64,000 nt of DNA. It comes from Synechococcus sp. A15-62 (GTDB taxonomy: Bacteria > Cyanobacteriota > Cyanobacteriia > PCC-6307 > Cyanobiaceae). The position numbers and the translations under genes are program-made. The notes below the pieces were generated by a model, which was given only the letters and a program-made list of their open reading frames with translations, searched no databases and was not told the DNA's origin. The stretch spans positions 1,364,001 to 1,428,000 of the forward strand of contig NZ_CP047950.1 of the NCBI RefSeq assembly GCF_014280075.1, given 5' to 3'. The first letter of the stretch is position 1, and the number at the start of each line of letters is the position of its first letter. Below are positions 9,616 through 19,073 of this stretch, piece after piece.

Positions 9616-10125
9616 ATGAAACCTCTGACCTTGCTGCTGATGGCGCTGTTTCTGGGCCCCTCCGTTGGGGCCAGCCCCAGTGGCGAGGAATTTCTGGTCG
9701 AAGACATCACGGAGATCAGAGAGGCCATCACCATCCAGGACGTCAGGACGGTCGTCCCTGTCAGGCCTCTACCGGCCCCACCGAGGCAGATCGCAACCCC
9801 CAAGCCCACCCCCAGCAAACTGATCGAGGTGGTGCAGGGCGCTGCAAGCTGGTACGGGCCAGGGTTCTACGGCCGCACCACGGCCAATGGTGAGCGCTTC
9901 AGCAAGGGCACGCTGACGGCAGCCCATCGAACCCTGCCCTTCGGCACCAAGGTGCGCGTCACCAATCTGAGCAATGGCCGCAGCGTTGTGGTGCGGATCA
10001 ATGACCGCGGACCGTTCAAGTACCAACGGGTGATCGATCTGGCCCATGGCGCTGCCTCACAACTTCAGATGATGCAAGCGGGGGAGGTACCGGTGAGGCT
10101 TGAGATCCTTGCCAAGGGCGATTGA
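9616..10125 (+). CDS. rlpA: RlpA-like secreted double-psi beta-barrel protein
   Basis: 169 residues. An N-terminal signal peptide (MKPLTLLLMALFLGPSVGAS) is followed by a proline-rich linker to about residue 70 and the RlpA DPBB domain: GAASWYGPGFYGRTTANGER, TAAHRTLPFGTKVRVTNL, VVRINDRGPF and RVIDLAHGAASQL. RlpA proteins act on naked peptidoglycan glycan strands at the septum or bind them. The catalytic-type Asp of the INDRGP motif is present. There is no C-terminal SPOR domain, so septal targeting is uncertain. It follows the decarboxylase gene by 46 bases and precedes cdsA by 30. Confidence 0.88.
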   Translation: MKPLTLLLMALFLGPSVGASPSGEEFLVEDITEIREAITIQDVRTVVPVRPLPAPPRQIATPKPTPSKLIEVVQGAASWYGPGFYGRTTANGERFSKGTLTAAHRTLPFGTKVRVTNLSNGRSVVVRINDRGPFKYQRVIDLAHGAASQLQMMQAGEVPVRLEILAKGD

Positions 10126-10155
10126 TAGTGTGACCACAGGACTCCTCCAATCAGC

Positions 10156-11022
10156 GTGATCCGTGAGGTTGTCCTCGATCAGAGCCAAGCGCCAGCGGCC
10201 CGAGCAGCGCTGCGCAAGCGATTGATCAGTGGCCTTGGTGTGGGCGGCTTTGGCCTGCTGGTGGTGAGCTTGGGCGGGTGGTGGTTCACCGCCGCGCTGG
10301 GGGGAATGGTGCACCTCGGCCTGCTCGAGTTCTTCCGGATGGCGAAATTCAAGGGAATTCGCCCCGCCACAAAAACCACCTTGGTGGCTTGCCAACTGCT
10401 GCTGTTCACCACCCAGTGGGCGATTCAGGGCGGGCTACCGGCTGATGTGGCCCATGCCGTTCTGCCGCTCTCCGGAGCCGCCATCTGCGGTTGGCTGCTG
10501 CTGCAACCGGTGACGGGTTCCATCGCCGACATTGCGGCATCGATCTTCGGGTTGTTCTACCTCGGGTTTCTGCCCAGCCACTGGCTGAGTTTGCGCGGAT
10601 TGGACAACGGTCTGGAGATCACGCTGTCGGCCTGCCTGATGATCGTCGCCACCGACATCGGCTCCTGGGCCGTGGGACGGCGTTACGGGCGACGGCCCCT
10701 CTCACCGATCTCCCCCGGGAAAACCATCGAAGGGGCGATCGGTGGATTCATGTCGTCCATGCTGGTTGGCCTGGTCTGCGGTCAGCTGATGGGCTGGGCC
10801 CTGCATGGCCTGCCAGGCCTGCTGCTGGGGGCACTGATCGCTCTATTCGCCCTGGTGGGAGACCTGACCGAATCGATGATGAAACGCGATGCAGGCGTGA
10901 AGGATTCCGGTGATGTTCTGCCCGGCCATGGCGGGATCCTGGACCGGATCGACAGTTATCTGTTCACCCCAGCGGTGGTCTTCTACGCAATCGCTCTCTG
11001 CCAGCCGCTGTTGGCGCCGTAA
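10156..11022 (+). CDS. cdsA: Phosphatidate cytidylyltransferase
   Basis: 288 residues, polytopic membrane enzyme making CDP-diacylglycerol from CTP and phosphatidic acid. A GTG start is used. Several hydrophobic helices are followed by the family signature near the C-terminus (SMMKRDAGVKDSGDVLPGHG then GILDRIDSYLFTPAVVFY). An upstream conserved block reads ATDIGSWAVGRRYGRRPLSP followed by ISPGKTIEGAIGG. It ends 6 bases from the convergent DUF2993 gene. Confidence 0.95.
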   Translation: MIREVVLDQSQAPAARAALRKRLISGLGVGGFGLLVVSLGGWWFTAALGGMVHLGLLEFFRMAKFKGIRPATKTTLVACQLLLFTTQWAIQGGLPADVAHAVLPLSGAAICGWLLLQPVTGSIADIAASIFGLFYLGFLPSHWLSLRGLDNGLEITLSACLMIVATDIGSWAVGRRYGRRPLSPISPGKTIEGAIGGFMSSMLVGLVCGQLMGWALHGLPGLLLGALIALFALVGDLTESMMKRDAGVKDSGDVLPGHGGILDRIDSYLFTPAVVFYAIALCQPLLAP

Positions 11023-11028
11023 CCAGCG

Positions 11029-11649
11029 CTAAGGGGTGACGCTGGCCTGACCTTTGAGGGCCAACTGACCACTCGCCAGCTGCACCTGCTCGATCCGAAT
11101 GGCGGGATCCATCGGAAGCAAGGTGCACGGTTGATCAGCGGTCTCGGGCCGGAAGCACAGAGTTCCCTGCTCGGCATTGAGGCGGAAACGACGGCGAGCG
11201 GGGTCCTGATGGGCAGCGACGGGAACCTGCAACTCGAGCAGATCCGAATCAATGCGAAGAGCCCCTAATGGGCTGAGGCCCATCAGCTGCTCAGCCATCC
11301 AATCCCCAAGCCAACGCCAGGGTTCAGCCAGCAAAGCACTGTTGAGCTGACGGCCGTTGAAGCGCACCTCTCCCTCCACCTGGAACGGCTGCTGCAGGGC
11401 CAGCATCTGACCGGGACTCAGCAGCTTCATGTCCACCGCAATCGGACCGCTGCACAACTCCACGCTCTGCAAGGGCAGGCCCTGGAAACAGGCATCCCTC
11501 GCCTTGAGGGTCACCCCATCCAGACGCCCTCGCAACAACGACCAGGTGGAACCGTTCAGGGCCAGTTCGAGGCTGCCGAGGCTGTCGCACTGGCTGCGAA
11601 TCCAGAGGCGCAGGGCCCCTGCCAGCACGTTGAGAACGGGATCAGCCAT
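11029..11649 (-). CDS. DUF2993 (LmeA-like) family protein
   Basis: 206 residues without a clear signal peptide or long hydrophobic helix. The pattern LGSLELALNGSTWSLLRGRL then VTLKARDACFQGLPLQSVEL and VRFNGRQLNSALLAEPW matches the cyanobacterial DUF2993 family, related to LmeA and to lipid-binding TULIP-like folds. Function in cyanobacteria is not established. It overlaps the end of the alpha/beta-hydrolase gene by 8 bases, the last gene in the clpC run. Confidence 0.7.
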   Translation of the reverse strand: MADPVLNVLAGALRLWIRSQCDSLGSLELALNGSTWSLLRGRLDGVTLKARDACFQGLPLQSVELCSGPIAVDMKLLSPGQMLALQQPFQVEGEVRFNGRQLNSALLAEPWRWLGDWMAEQLMGLSPLGALRIDSDLLELQVPVAAHQDPARRRFRLNAEQGTLCFRPETADQPCTLLPMDPAIRIEQVQLASGQLALKGQASVTP

Positions 11650-12508
11650 GGGTCAACAGGTCATGACAACGCTCAGCCACCTTGCGGGGCTGATCGATAT
11701 GGGGGAGGTGGCCGCAGGAGGGGAAGGTCTCCACGGGCTGATCGAGCAAGGCCTGAAGCGCCTGTTTCTGCGGAGCACGCAGAATCCGATCGTTATCACC
11801 CCAGATCACGTGCAGTGACTGGGGGGGCAGGGGATCGCCAGAGCCAGCGAAACCACCGCTTCGGGCGAAGGCTGCCAAGGCCTCAGCCCAGCCGGGGCAT
11901 TGCAGGTGCAACGAGGCGATTTGCTCTTCCGGAGCTCCCACATCCGCATCGGGATCGGCGAAAGCCTGGCGACACAGCCCCCGACGCACGCCGGGACGAC
12001 CCAGGAACCAGGCACCAACACGATCCAGAAGGGGCGGCACAGGCATCGGACGCCCCGTGAGACCAGCTGGAGCCAGCAGCAGCAGAGAAGCCACACGCTC
12101 GGGATGACGTCGGGCCAATTCCACGGCCACGGCCCCTCCCATTGAGGCCCCGATCAGACCCACCGGAGCCTCGGTGGGAAGCCGCTTCAGCAGGGCATCG
12201 AGATGCCGCAAAACAGGTTCCGGTCCGTAGTTGAGGCCCAAGGGACGGGGCGAGAAACCAAAACCGAACAGATCGGGGATGAACAGCTGAAACCGATCGT
12301 CCAGGAGGGGAGCCAGGCGCCGGTATTCGAGAAAACTGCTGTCGAAACCATGCAGCAGCAACAACGGAGAGCCTTGGCCAAGAACCGCCACCGGGAAGGG
12401 ATCATCAACACCCAGGCCAGGCAAATTCCACCACTGCACCTGAGCAGCGAGGGACTCGGCCTGCGGGTCAAGCAGAGCCGGGCGCAATTGATCCAGGAGC
12501 GTCTTCAA
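11642..12508 (-). CDS. Alpha/beta-hydrolase fold protein
   Basis: About 288 residues from a TTG at 12508 that overlaps the upstream stop codon as TTGA. The frame also stays open to 12622, but that extension only repeats the end of the previous gene in another frame. Fold landmarks: oxyanion region LLLLHGFDSSFLEYRR, nucleophile elbow GLIGASMGGAVAVELARRHP with Ser in GASMGG, an Asp in VIWGDNDRILRAP and a late His in FPSCGHLPHIDQPRKV, giving a complete Ser-Asp-His triad. Substrate unknown. It is similar in layout to many small esterase or haloalkane-dehalogenase-like proteins in cyanobacteria. Confidence 0.82.
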   Translation of the reverse strand: MKTLLDQLRPALLDPQAESLAAQVQWWNLPGLGVDDPFPVAVLGQGSPLLLLHGFDSSFLEYRRLAPLLDDRFQLFIPDLFGFGFSPRPLGLNYGPEPVLRHLDALLKRLPTEAPVGLIGASMGGAVAVELARRHPERVASLLLLAPAGLTGRPMPVPPLLDRVGAWFLGRPGVRRGLCRQAFADPDADVGAPEEQIASLHLQCPGWAEALAAFARSGGFAGSGDPLPPQSLHVIWGDNDRILRAPQKQALQALLDQPVETFPSCGHLPHIDQPRKVAERCHDLLTHG

Positions 12509-13605
12509 AGGCTGCTGGGGCTGAGTTCCGCAGCACCCACAAGGGCCTCCAGCAAAGCACCAGGCGTCACAGCGAAGGGCAAATGATGCAGATCGGAACC
12601 CTCTCGGCAGGCGAAGCGACACACCTCCTGCAACTGACTGAGGCTGGCCTGTGCCAGACCCAGATCATCAAGACTGACGGGCAAGCCGAGCTGCCGCAGC
12701 AGCGGCAACAGCTGTCGGTGCGCCTGGCCTGCAAGCCGATTGCCGCCCAGGCGTTCCTCCAGGCGGAGCTGCACAAGGATTCCGAAACCCACCTTCTCGC
12801 CATGGAGAACGTGGTGGCAAGCCTCAAGCTGGGTGAGGCCGTTGTGAACGGCATGGGCCGCAACGGTGCGGCAACGAGCACCACCGAGTCCCCCCATCAC
12901 CCCGGCGGTAAGGGCACAGGCTTCAGCGGTGCGCACCCAGGCGGCACTGTCTGGGTCCTGCAGCGCCGCTGGGCTGTCGATCAGCAATTGATCCCGCAGC
13001 ACCCGCGCCATCTGCACGGCCTGCTGCACCAGACCATCGCTGCTGTCGCCGCTGCTCACTGAGGCTTCGTACCACTTGGCCAGGGCATCAGCGACACCAC
13101 TGGCCAAGGTGCGCGGTGGCGCCTGACGCACCAGGCCATGGTCGAAGACAAGAAGATCTGGGCAACGATCGAGGGCAACATCCCCTTCGAAAGCACCCTG
13201 AGGGGAATAGATGTTGGAGAGTGCCGTCCAACCAGCACAGGTGGAGGCACTCAGCGGAACGGTGATGCAGGGAAGAGAGAGGCGGTGGGCCAGCAGCTTG
13301 CCGGCGTCCAGCACTTTTCCACCGCCGGCGGCCAGAACGGCGTCACAGCCCTTGGCTTCGGCAGCCAATCTCTGCAGATCCTGCTCACAGCAATCGAACT
13401 GGAGCTGAGCCTGAAGAGGATTGAGCCCCTGGGCCTGGAGATCCAAGACCAAAAGCTGACGCTGATCCGCAGTGCAAGCACTGCGACCGAGGACCAACGG
13501 ACGTGAACAGAGGGATTTGATCTGAGGCAAGGCCTCATCCCAGGCTCCATCCCCCCGCAAGACGTTGGCGGGGGCAATGGAATGGGACGAGATGGATCGA
13601 ACCAT
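12505..13605 (-). CDS. Iron-containing alcohol dehydrogenase family, GldA-like
   Basis: 366 residues. The NAD-binding part has AVLAAGGGKVLDAGKLLAHR and the substrate side PCITVPLSASTCAGWTALS. The metal site is indicated by GVADALAKWYEA, HAVHNGLTQLEACHHVLHGE and GEKVGFGILVQL, with the two His ligands of glycerol dehydrogenases. The family oxidises glycerol or related polyols, or works on glycerol-1-phosphate; the actual substrate is unknown. The ATG touches the clpC stop codon (TGATG), and the 3' end overlaps the hydrolase gene, which suggests a co-translated set. Confidence 0.85.
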   Translation of the reverse strand: MVRSISSHSIAPANVLRGDGAWDEALPQIKSLCSRPLVLGRSACTADQRQLLVLDLQAQGLNPLQAQLQFDCCEQDLQRLAAEAKGCDAVLAAGGGKVLDAGKLLAHRLSLPCITVPLSASTCAGWTALSNIYSPQGAFEGDVALDRCPDLLVFDHGLVRQAPPRTLASGVADALAKWYEASVSSGDSSDGLVQQAVQMARVLRDQLLIDSPAALQDPDSAAWVRTAEACALTAGVMGGLGGARCRTVAAHAVHNGLTQLEACHHVLHGEKVGFGILVQLRLEERLGGNRLAGQAHRQLLPLLRQLGLPVSLDDLGLAQASLSQLQEVCRFACREGSDLHHLPFAVTPGALLEALVGAAELSPSSL

Positions 13606-16145
13606 CAGACGCTGGCACCAGCGAGTTGCGGTGCCGTGTCCACCTGACCTTTGTGGCGGACCACCACCTTCTTGTTCTCGTCGACATCAACTTCGGCGTG
13701 GTCGCCGTCCTTGATCCGACCCGACAGCACCTCTTCGGCGAGGGAATCCTCGAGAAGACGCATGACGGCCCGACGCAAAGGACGTGCGCCATAGGCAGGG
13801 TTGTAGCCCTCCTCCACCAGGCGCTCTTTGAACGCATCGGACACGGTCAGGGTGATGCCCTTCTCGCCCATGCGGCCAAAGACCTCCTTGAGCATGATCT
13901 CGGCGATCTCCTTGACCTCGTCGCGGCTGAGCTGACGGAAGACGATGATCTCGTCGAGACGGTTGAGGAACTCAGGGCGGAAGTACTGCTTGAGCTCCTC
14001 ATTCACCAGGGAACGGATCCGGGTGTACTGAGACTCCTCAGCGCTTTCACCGGAGAATTCGAAGCCGAGGCCGCCGCCTCCCTTCTCGATCACCTTCGAA
14101 CCGATGTTCGAGGTCATGATGATCAGGGTGTTCTTGAAGTCGACCGTGCGGCCCTTGGAATCGGTCAGGCGACCGTCTTCCAGAAGCTGCAGCAGCAGGT
14201 TGAACACGTCGGGGTGCGCCTTCTCGATTTCATCGAAGAGCACCACGGTGTAAGGCCGGCGACGCACCGCCTCGGTGAGCTGACCGCCCTCGTTGAAGCC
14301 CACGTAGCCCGGAGGCGAACCGATCAGCTTGCTGACCGTGTGGCGCTCCATGAATTCCGACATGTCGAGGCGGATCATCGACTCTTCGCTACCGAAGAAG
14401 TAGGTGGCCAGAGCTTTGGTGAGCTCGGTTTTACCCACACCGGTGGGGCCGGAGAAGATGAAGCTGGCGATCGGGCGGTTTGGGTTCTTCAAGCCAACCC
14501 GGGCCCTGCGGATGGCCTTGGACACCGCCTTGACGGCTTCGTCCTGGCCAATCAGCCGCTTGTGGAGGGTTTCCTCCATGTTGAGCAGCTTGACCGACTC
14601 GCTCTCGGTGAGCTTCTGCACCGGAACACCGGTCCAGGAGGCGACGATCTGAGCGATGTCCTCCTCGTTCACCATCGGTGAGCTGTCTGAAGCAGCCGCC
14701 TCAGTGGAAGTCGTTTCCCCGGATTCAGCAGTGGTATCAGCCTTGGCCTCGTCCTTGTTGGCCTGCAGCAGAGAACGGATCTGCTCCCGCAGTTCAACTT
14801 CCTTCTCGCGCAGTTCACCGGCCTTGGTGAAGTCCTGATCGCGGACGGCATCCTCCTTGTCCTTCTGGACGGAACGCAGTTCCTTGTCCACCTCCTTGGC
14901 CGCGGGGGGCAGCTTCGAGTTGAGCAAGCGCACCCGGGAGCCGGCTTCATCGATCAAATCGATGGCCTTGTCGGGCAGGAAGCGATCCGAGATGTAGCGA
15001 TCGCCGAGGGTTGCAGCCGCCACAAGGGCGTCGTCGGTGATTTTGAGGCGGTGATGCTGCTCGTAACGCTCGCGCAGGCCGCGCAGGATTTCGATGGTGT
15101 CGTCGATGGACGGCTCACCCACATTCACCGGCTGGAAGCGCCGCTCCAGGGCAGCGTCCCGTTCGATGTGCTTGCGGTACTCATCCAGGGTGGTGGCACC
15201 GATGCACTGGAGCTCACCGCGGGCGAGGGCCGGCTTGAGGATGTTGGCGGCGTCGATCGCTCCTTCAGCAGCGCCGGCACCGATCAGGGTATGAACCTCG
15301 TCGATCACGAGGATGACGTTTCCGGCGGCCTTGATCTCCTCCATGATCTTCTTGAGGCGCTCTTCAAACTCACCCCGGTACTTGGTGCCAGCCACCAACA
15401 GACCGATATCGAGGGTGAGGACGCGCTTGTCTTCGAGGATGTCGGGGATGTCGCCCTGCTGAATGCGCTGAGCCAGGCCTTCAGCTATGGCGGTCTTACC
15501 GACACCAGGTTCACCGATCAACACAGGGTTGTTCTTGGTGCGGCGGCCCAGGATCTGGATGACGCGATCGATTTCGTTGTGACGACCAACCACCGGGTCG
15601 AGCTTCGCTTCGGTGGCGAGCTGAGTGAGGTTGTTGCCGAACTCGTCGAGGGTGGGGGTTTTGGTGGATCCCTTGGCACCGCCGCCACCGCCACCGGCGG
15701 AGACTTCAGCGGTTTCACCCAGCATGCGAATCACCTGGGTGCGCACCTTGGCGAGATCGACACCAAGATTCTCCAGCACCCGGGCGGCAACACCTTCGCC
15801 CTCACGGATCAGACCGAGCAGCAGGTGCTCGGTGCAGATGTAGTTGTGACCGAGCTGACGAGCCTCTTCAAGAGACAACTCCAGCACGCGTTTGGCGCGG
15901 GGAGTGAAGGGGATCTCAACAGCGACGAAGCCGGATCCACGGCCGATGATCTTCTCAACTTCAACCCGGGCATCTTTGAGGTTGACCCCCATCGACTTGA
16001 GGACCTTGGCGGCAACCCCCGTTCCCTCGCCGATCAGGCCGAGGAGGATTTGCTCAGTACCAACGAAGTTGTGACCAAGTCTGCGGGCCTCTTCTTGGGC
16101 CAGCATGATCACCTTGATGGCCTTCTCGGTGAAGCGTTCAAACAT
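13605..16145 (-). CDS. clpC: Clp protease ATP-binding subunit ClpC
   Basis: 846 residues, an HSP100/AAA+ unfoldase that feeds substrates to the ClpP/ClpR protease. The N-terminal double Clp-N repeat starts [20 protein letters not shown]. First AAA module: Walker [15 protein letters not shown] and Walker [17 protein letters not shown] middle region carries a UVR-like stretch ([20 protein letters not shown]). Second AAA module: Walker [17 protein letters not shown] and [20 protein letters not shown]. The C-terminal domain ends in [19 protein letters not shown]. Length and order are typical of cyanobacterial ClpC. The upstream interval (16146-16321) should hold its promoter. Confidence 0.97.
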   Translation of the reverse strand: MFERFTEKAIKVIMLAQEEARRLGHNFVGTEQILLGLIGEGTGVAAKVLKSMGVNLKDARVEVEKIIGRGSGFVAVEIPFTPRAKRVLELSLEEARQLGHNYICTEHLLLGLIREGEGVAARVLENLGVDLAKVRTQVIRMLGETAEVSAGGGGGGAKGSTKTPTLDEFGNNLTQLATEAKLDPVVGRHNEIDRVIQILGRRTKNNPVLIGEPGVGKTAIAEGLAQRIQQGDIPDILEDKRVLTLDIGLLVAGTKYRGEFEERLKKIMEEIKAAGNVILVIDEVHTLIGAGAAEGAIDAANILKPALARGELQCIGATTLDEYRKHIERDAALERRFQPVNVGEPSIDDTIEILRGLRERYEQHHRLKITDDALVAAATLGDRYISDRFLPDKAIDLIDEAGSRVRLLNSKLPPAAKEVDKELRSVQKDKEDAVRDQDFTKAGELREKEVELREQIRSLLQANKDEAKADTTAESGETTSTEAAASDSSPMVNEEDIAQIVASWTGVPVQKLTESESVKLLNMEETLHKRLIGQDEAVKAVSKAIRRARVGLKNPNRPIASFIFSGPTGVGKTELTKALATYFFGSEESMIRLDMSEFMERHTVSKLIGSPPGYVGFNEGGQLTEAVRRRPYTVVLFDEIEKAHPDVFNLLLQLLEDGRLTDSKGRTVDFKNTLIIMTSNIGSKVIEKGGGGLGFEFSGESAEESQYTRIRSLVNEELKQYFRPEFLNRLDEIIVFRQLSRDEVKEIAEIMLKEVFGRMGEKGITLTVSDAFKERLVEEGYNPAYGARPLRRAVMRLLEDSLAEEVLSGRIKDGDHAEVDVDENKKVVVRHKGQVDTAPQLAGASV

Positions 16146-16321
16146 CGCTGGGCCAATGCAGTGATGTCACCAAGCTATCAGGGTTGTGGGACCGCTGTGA
16201 GTGTTCGGTTTGTTCGGTCACTTTCCAGTCTGAGACTGGCCTGAAGCGCACAAAAAATAACAATGAATCCAACAAGATTCACCGCTTTTTTTGTCTCCCA
16301 GGGACGGGAAACCGAACAACT

Positions 16322-16837
16322 TCAAACCGCCGACGTGGGAATCGGGGCTGGTGGGATGCGACACCACTGAATGAGGGCATCGCGACCATCGGAGTAGTAC
16401 CCGGAACGGGTGCCTGCGGTGCGGAAACCGGCTTTGGCGTAAAGCGCCAGAGCGGCAACGTTGTCGCTGGCCACCTCGAGAGTGGCGTGCACGGCACCGT
16501 GCTGTCGTGCCCGTTGCAACAGTGCTTGCAAAAGCAAACCTGCATGGCCGCTGCGACGCCTGTCGGGATCCACAGCCACCGCTGTGATGTGCAGCTCATC
16601 AGCCACCAGCCAGCCGCAAGCCACCCCCATCAGGGCGTCGGGCCGCACAAGACCGATGCAGAGGCGCCGGGGGTCGTCCAGCTCCCGCCGCCACTGCTCT
16701 TCGGTCCAGAAGCCGTTAAGCGCCCGTTGATCCAGTGCCAGACAGGCTTGCTGCCAGGACGGGTCAAGACGCAGGATCTGCGCAGTCGGTCCGCCCCCTA
16801 CAGGGTCGATTCCTAGATTGCCCTTCGACGCCGCCAC
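16322..16837 (-). CDS. GNAT-family N-acetyltransferase, RimI-like
   Basis: About 171 residues if the GTG at 16837 is used; no ATG is available in the plausible region. The GNAT fold is clear: ITAVAVDPDRRRSGHAGLLL (acetyl-CoA loop, RRRSGHA in place of Q/RxxGxG/A), TLEVASDNVAALALYAKAGF and TRSGYYSDGRDALIQW, the last closely resembling RimI, which acetylates ribosomal protein S18. Its proposed start is 3 bases from the divergent lysA start, so promoters must lie inside the neighbouring gene or the start is further in. The same frame continues open far into lysA antisense, which is a shadow. Confidence 0.8.
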   Translation of the reverse strand: MAASKGNLGIDPVGGGPTAQILRLDPSWQQACLALDQRALNGFWTEEQWRRELDDPRRLCIGLVRPDALMGVACGWLVADELHITAVAVDPDRRRSGHAGLLLQALLQRARQHGAVHATLEVASDNVAALALYAKAGFRTAGTRSGYYSDGRDALIQWCRIPPAPIPTSAV

Positions 16838-16840
16838 TCC

Positions 16841-18220
16841 GTGACCCAAACCATCACCAGTCAACGGCCCTTCGAGGCCAACCGGGATGCGGAGAGCCCT
16901 AATCGCAACCTGACCCCGATCACCACAGAACTCGACGGCACCGACCGTCTTGTGGTTGGAGGGTGTCGTCTCAGCGATCTGGCCGAGCGTTACGGCACAC
17001 CTTTGTATGTGCTGGATGAAGCCACCGTTCGGGCCACCTGCAGCGCCTACCGCGAGGCCCTGAACAAGCATTACGCCGGGCCGTCCCTGCCGATCTACGC
17101 CTCCAAAGCCAACAGCTCCCTGGTGATGAGCAGCCTGGCGGCCTCCGAGGGGCTGGGGCTGGATGCCGTGTCCGCCGGTGAATTGCTGACGGCCCTGCGG
17201 GGGGGGATGCCCGGGGATCGCATGGTGCTGCACGGCAACAACAAATCCGACGAAGAGCTGCTGCTCGCCTACGCCAACAAGGTGACGATCGTGGTGGACA
17301 ACCAGCACGACCTCGACCGCCTGGCTGAACTGGTTCCTGCGGGATCGGAACCGGCTCGCCTGATGCTGCGCTTCACCCCCGGCATCGAATGTCACACGCA
17401 CGAATACATCCGCACCGGTCACCTGGACAGCAAGTTCGGCTTCGATCCCGAGCAGGTGGAACCCGTGCTGCGCAGCCTGGTGGGACAACCCTGGGCCCAG
17501 CTCACCGGGCTGCATGCCCACATCGGATCCCAGATTTTTGAACTCGAGCCCCACCGGGATCTGGCGGCGGTGATGGCCGACAAGCTGAAGCTGGCCCGTG
17601 ACCTGGGGCATCCCGTAACCGACCTCAACGTGGGCGGTGGCCTGGGCATCCGCTATGTGGAGTCGGACGACCCCCCGAGCATTGAGCAGTGGATCAAGGT
17701 GGTGGCCGAGGCTGTCACCAGCGCATGCCAGGAGAGGGGCCTCGAGCTGCCGCGTTTGATGTGCGAACCGGGTCGCTCCCTGGTGGCGACCGCTGGCGTG
17801 ACCCTGTATTCGGTGGGCTCACGCAAAACAATCCCGAACGTGCGCACGTACGTGGCCATCGACGGCGGTATGAGCGACAACCCTCGCCCGATCACCTACC
17901 AGTCGCTCTACACCTGCTGCCTGGCCGATCGCCCCCTGGCCAAGCCAGACGAAAGCGTGAACCTGGTGGGCAAGCACTGCGAATCCGGCGATGTGCTGCT
18001 GAAAGACCTGCTCCTGCCCACCACCGAGAGCGGTGACATCGTCGCCGTGTTCGCCACCGGTGCCTACAACGCCTCGATGAGTTCGAACTACAACCGGATC
18101 CCGAGGCCCGCCGCCGTTCTGGTGCACGACGGGTCAGCCGAACTGGTGCAGAAGCGGGAGCAGCCGGATGACCTGCTGCGCTACGACGTTTTGCCAGAAC
18201 GATTCAACGCGTTACGTTGA
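16841..18220 (+). CDS. lysA: Diaminopimelate decarboxylase
   Basis: 459 residues, PLP fold-type III enzyme converting meso-diaminopimelate to lysine. GTG start. Landmarks: YGTPLYVLDEATVRATC, the PLP Lys in LPIYASKANSSLVM, GLGLDAVSAGELLTAL, GLHAHIGSQIFE, LNVGGGLGIRY, CEPGRSLVATAG and the C-terminal GKHCESGDVLLKD plus AGAYN-like block ATGAYNASMSSNYN. It starts a tight plus-strand set with the diadenylate cyclase, uppS and bioB genes. A start further in (for example near ATCACC codons) cannot be ruled out because the divergent GNAT gene begins right beside it. Confidence 0.95.
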   Translation: MTQTITSQRPFEANRDAESPNRNLTPITTELDGTDRLVVGGCRLSDLAERYGTPLYVLDEATVRATCSAYREALNKHYAGPSLPIYASKANSSLVMSSLAASEGLGLDAVSAGELLTALRGGMPGDRMVLHGNNKSDEELLLAYANKVTIVVDNQHDLDRLAELVPAGSEPARLMLRFTPGIECHTHEYIRTGHLDSKFGFDPEQVEPVLRSLVGQPWAQLTGLHAHIGSQIFELEPHRDLAAVMADKLKLARDLGHPVTDLNVGGGLGIRYVESDDPPSIEQWIKVVAEAVTSACQERGLELPRLMCEPGRSLVATAGVTLYSVGSRKTIPNVRTYVAIDGGMSDNPRPITYQSLYTCCLADRPLAKPDESVNLVGKHCESGDVLLKDLLLPTTESGDIVAVFATGAYNASMSSNYNRIPRPAAVLVHDGSAELVQKREQPDDLLRYDVLPERFNALR

Positions 18221-18242
18221 ATGCAGTGGTGAGAAAGGCGGA

Positions 18243-19073
18243 GTGAACGTGTTGGCGGTGGTGGATCCGCGCCTGGTGCTCGACGTTCTCTTTGCCTCTT
18301 CCATCGGCTTTCTGCTTTTTTCTCGCGTTAACGAGCAGCGCACCCTCTGGCTGCTTCGTGGCTGGTTGTTTCTGGTTGCGATGGCCTGGTTCGTCCAGCG
18401 CTTCGCCAACCTGCCCCTCACCACAAAGCTGGTGGACGCGCTGGTCATGGCCTGTTCGCTGTCCCTGGCCATCCTTTGGCAAGGGGAGCTGCGTCGCTTG
18501 ATGGAGTTGCTGGGCACCGGTCGTTTGGCCGTGTTGCTGGGCAATCCCCAGAAGGAGTTCAGCGCTTCGGCGGGCACCGTCAACCAGATCACCGAGGCCG
18601 CAGGCCGGCTGTCGCAGCTGCGACGTGGGGCCTTGATCGTGGTGGACCTGGGAAGCGACCTCAGGCCTGAGGACTTTCTCAATCCCGGCATTCCCATTGG
18701 TGCCGTGCTGAGTCGTGAGCTGATGCTCAACCTGTTCGCCGCTGACACCCCCCTCCACGACGGTGCGGTGCTGGTGCGGGGCAATCGAATCGAGTCGGCG
18801 GGGGTGATTCTTCCTCTGTCGAGGCACAGCGTGAGCCGTTTTGGCACCCGTCATCTGGCGGCCCTCGGCATCACCGAACGCTTCGATCGCTGCATCTGCA
18901 TCGTGGTGTCGGAAGAAACCGGAACTCTGTCGCTGGCGAACCAGGGCAAGCTGGAACGACCGATCACCAGTTCTCGCCTCCAGGAACTGCTCAAGGAGCT
19001 GTTCAGTACGGCCGAATCGATGCCGCCGGCACGACGTACGGTGGGTAGCGCTCCGTCTGAATCGCTGTCTTGA
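18243..19073 (+). CDS. cdaA: Diadenylate cyclase (DAC/DisA_N domain), CdaA-like
   Basis: About 276 residues from a GTG at 18243. Three hydrophobic segments at the N-terminus ([51 protein letters not shown]) precede the DAC domain. Motifs: [15 protein letters not shown], the DGA motif in [19 protein letters not shown] and VILPLS. The usual RHR motif reads RHL here ([13 protein letters not shown]). It makes the second messenger c-di-AMP from two ATP, linked in other bacteria to osmolyte transport and cell-wall homeostasis. The 3' end overlaps uppS as TTGA. Confidence 0.9.
   Translation: MNVLAVVDPRLVLDVLFASSIGFLLFSRVNEQRTLWLLRGWLFLVAMAWFVQRFANLPLTTKLVDALVMACSLSLAILWQGELRRLMELLGTGRLAVLLGNPQKEFSASAGTVNQITEAAGRLSQLRRGALIVVDLGSDLRPEDFLNPGIPIGAVLSRELMLNLFAADTPLHDGAVLVRGNRIESAGVILPLSRHSVSRFGTRHLAALGITERFDRCICIVVSEETGTLSLANQGKLERPITSSRLQELLKELFSTAESMPPARRTVGSAPSESLS

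Noticed and set aside
16146-16321. Hairpin GAATC-N6-GATTC near poly-T/poly-A between clpC and the GNAT gene as a terminator
   Set aside because: Stem of only five weak pairs, with bases between stem and T-run; the clpC promoter also lies here, so it could not be called with confidence.
16838-17611. Extension of the GNAT frame far into lysA antisense
   Set aside because: The part beyond 16837 mirrors the well-supported lysA coding sequence; only the C-terminal GNAT portion is real.
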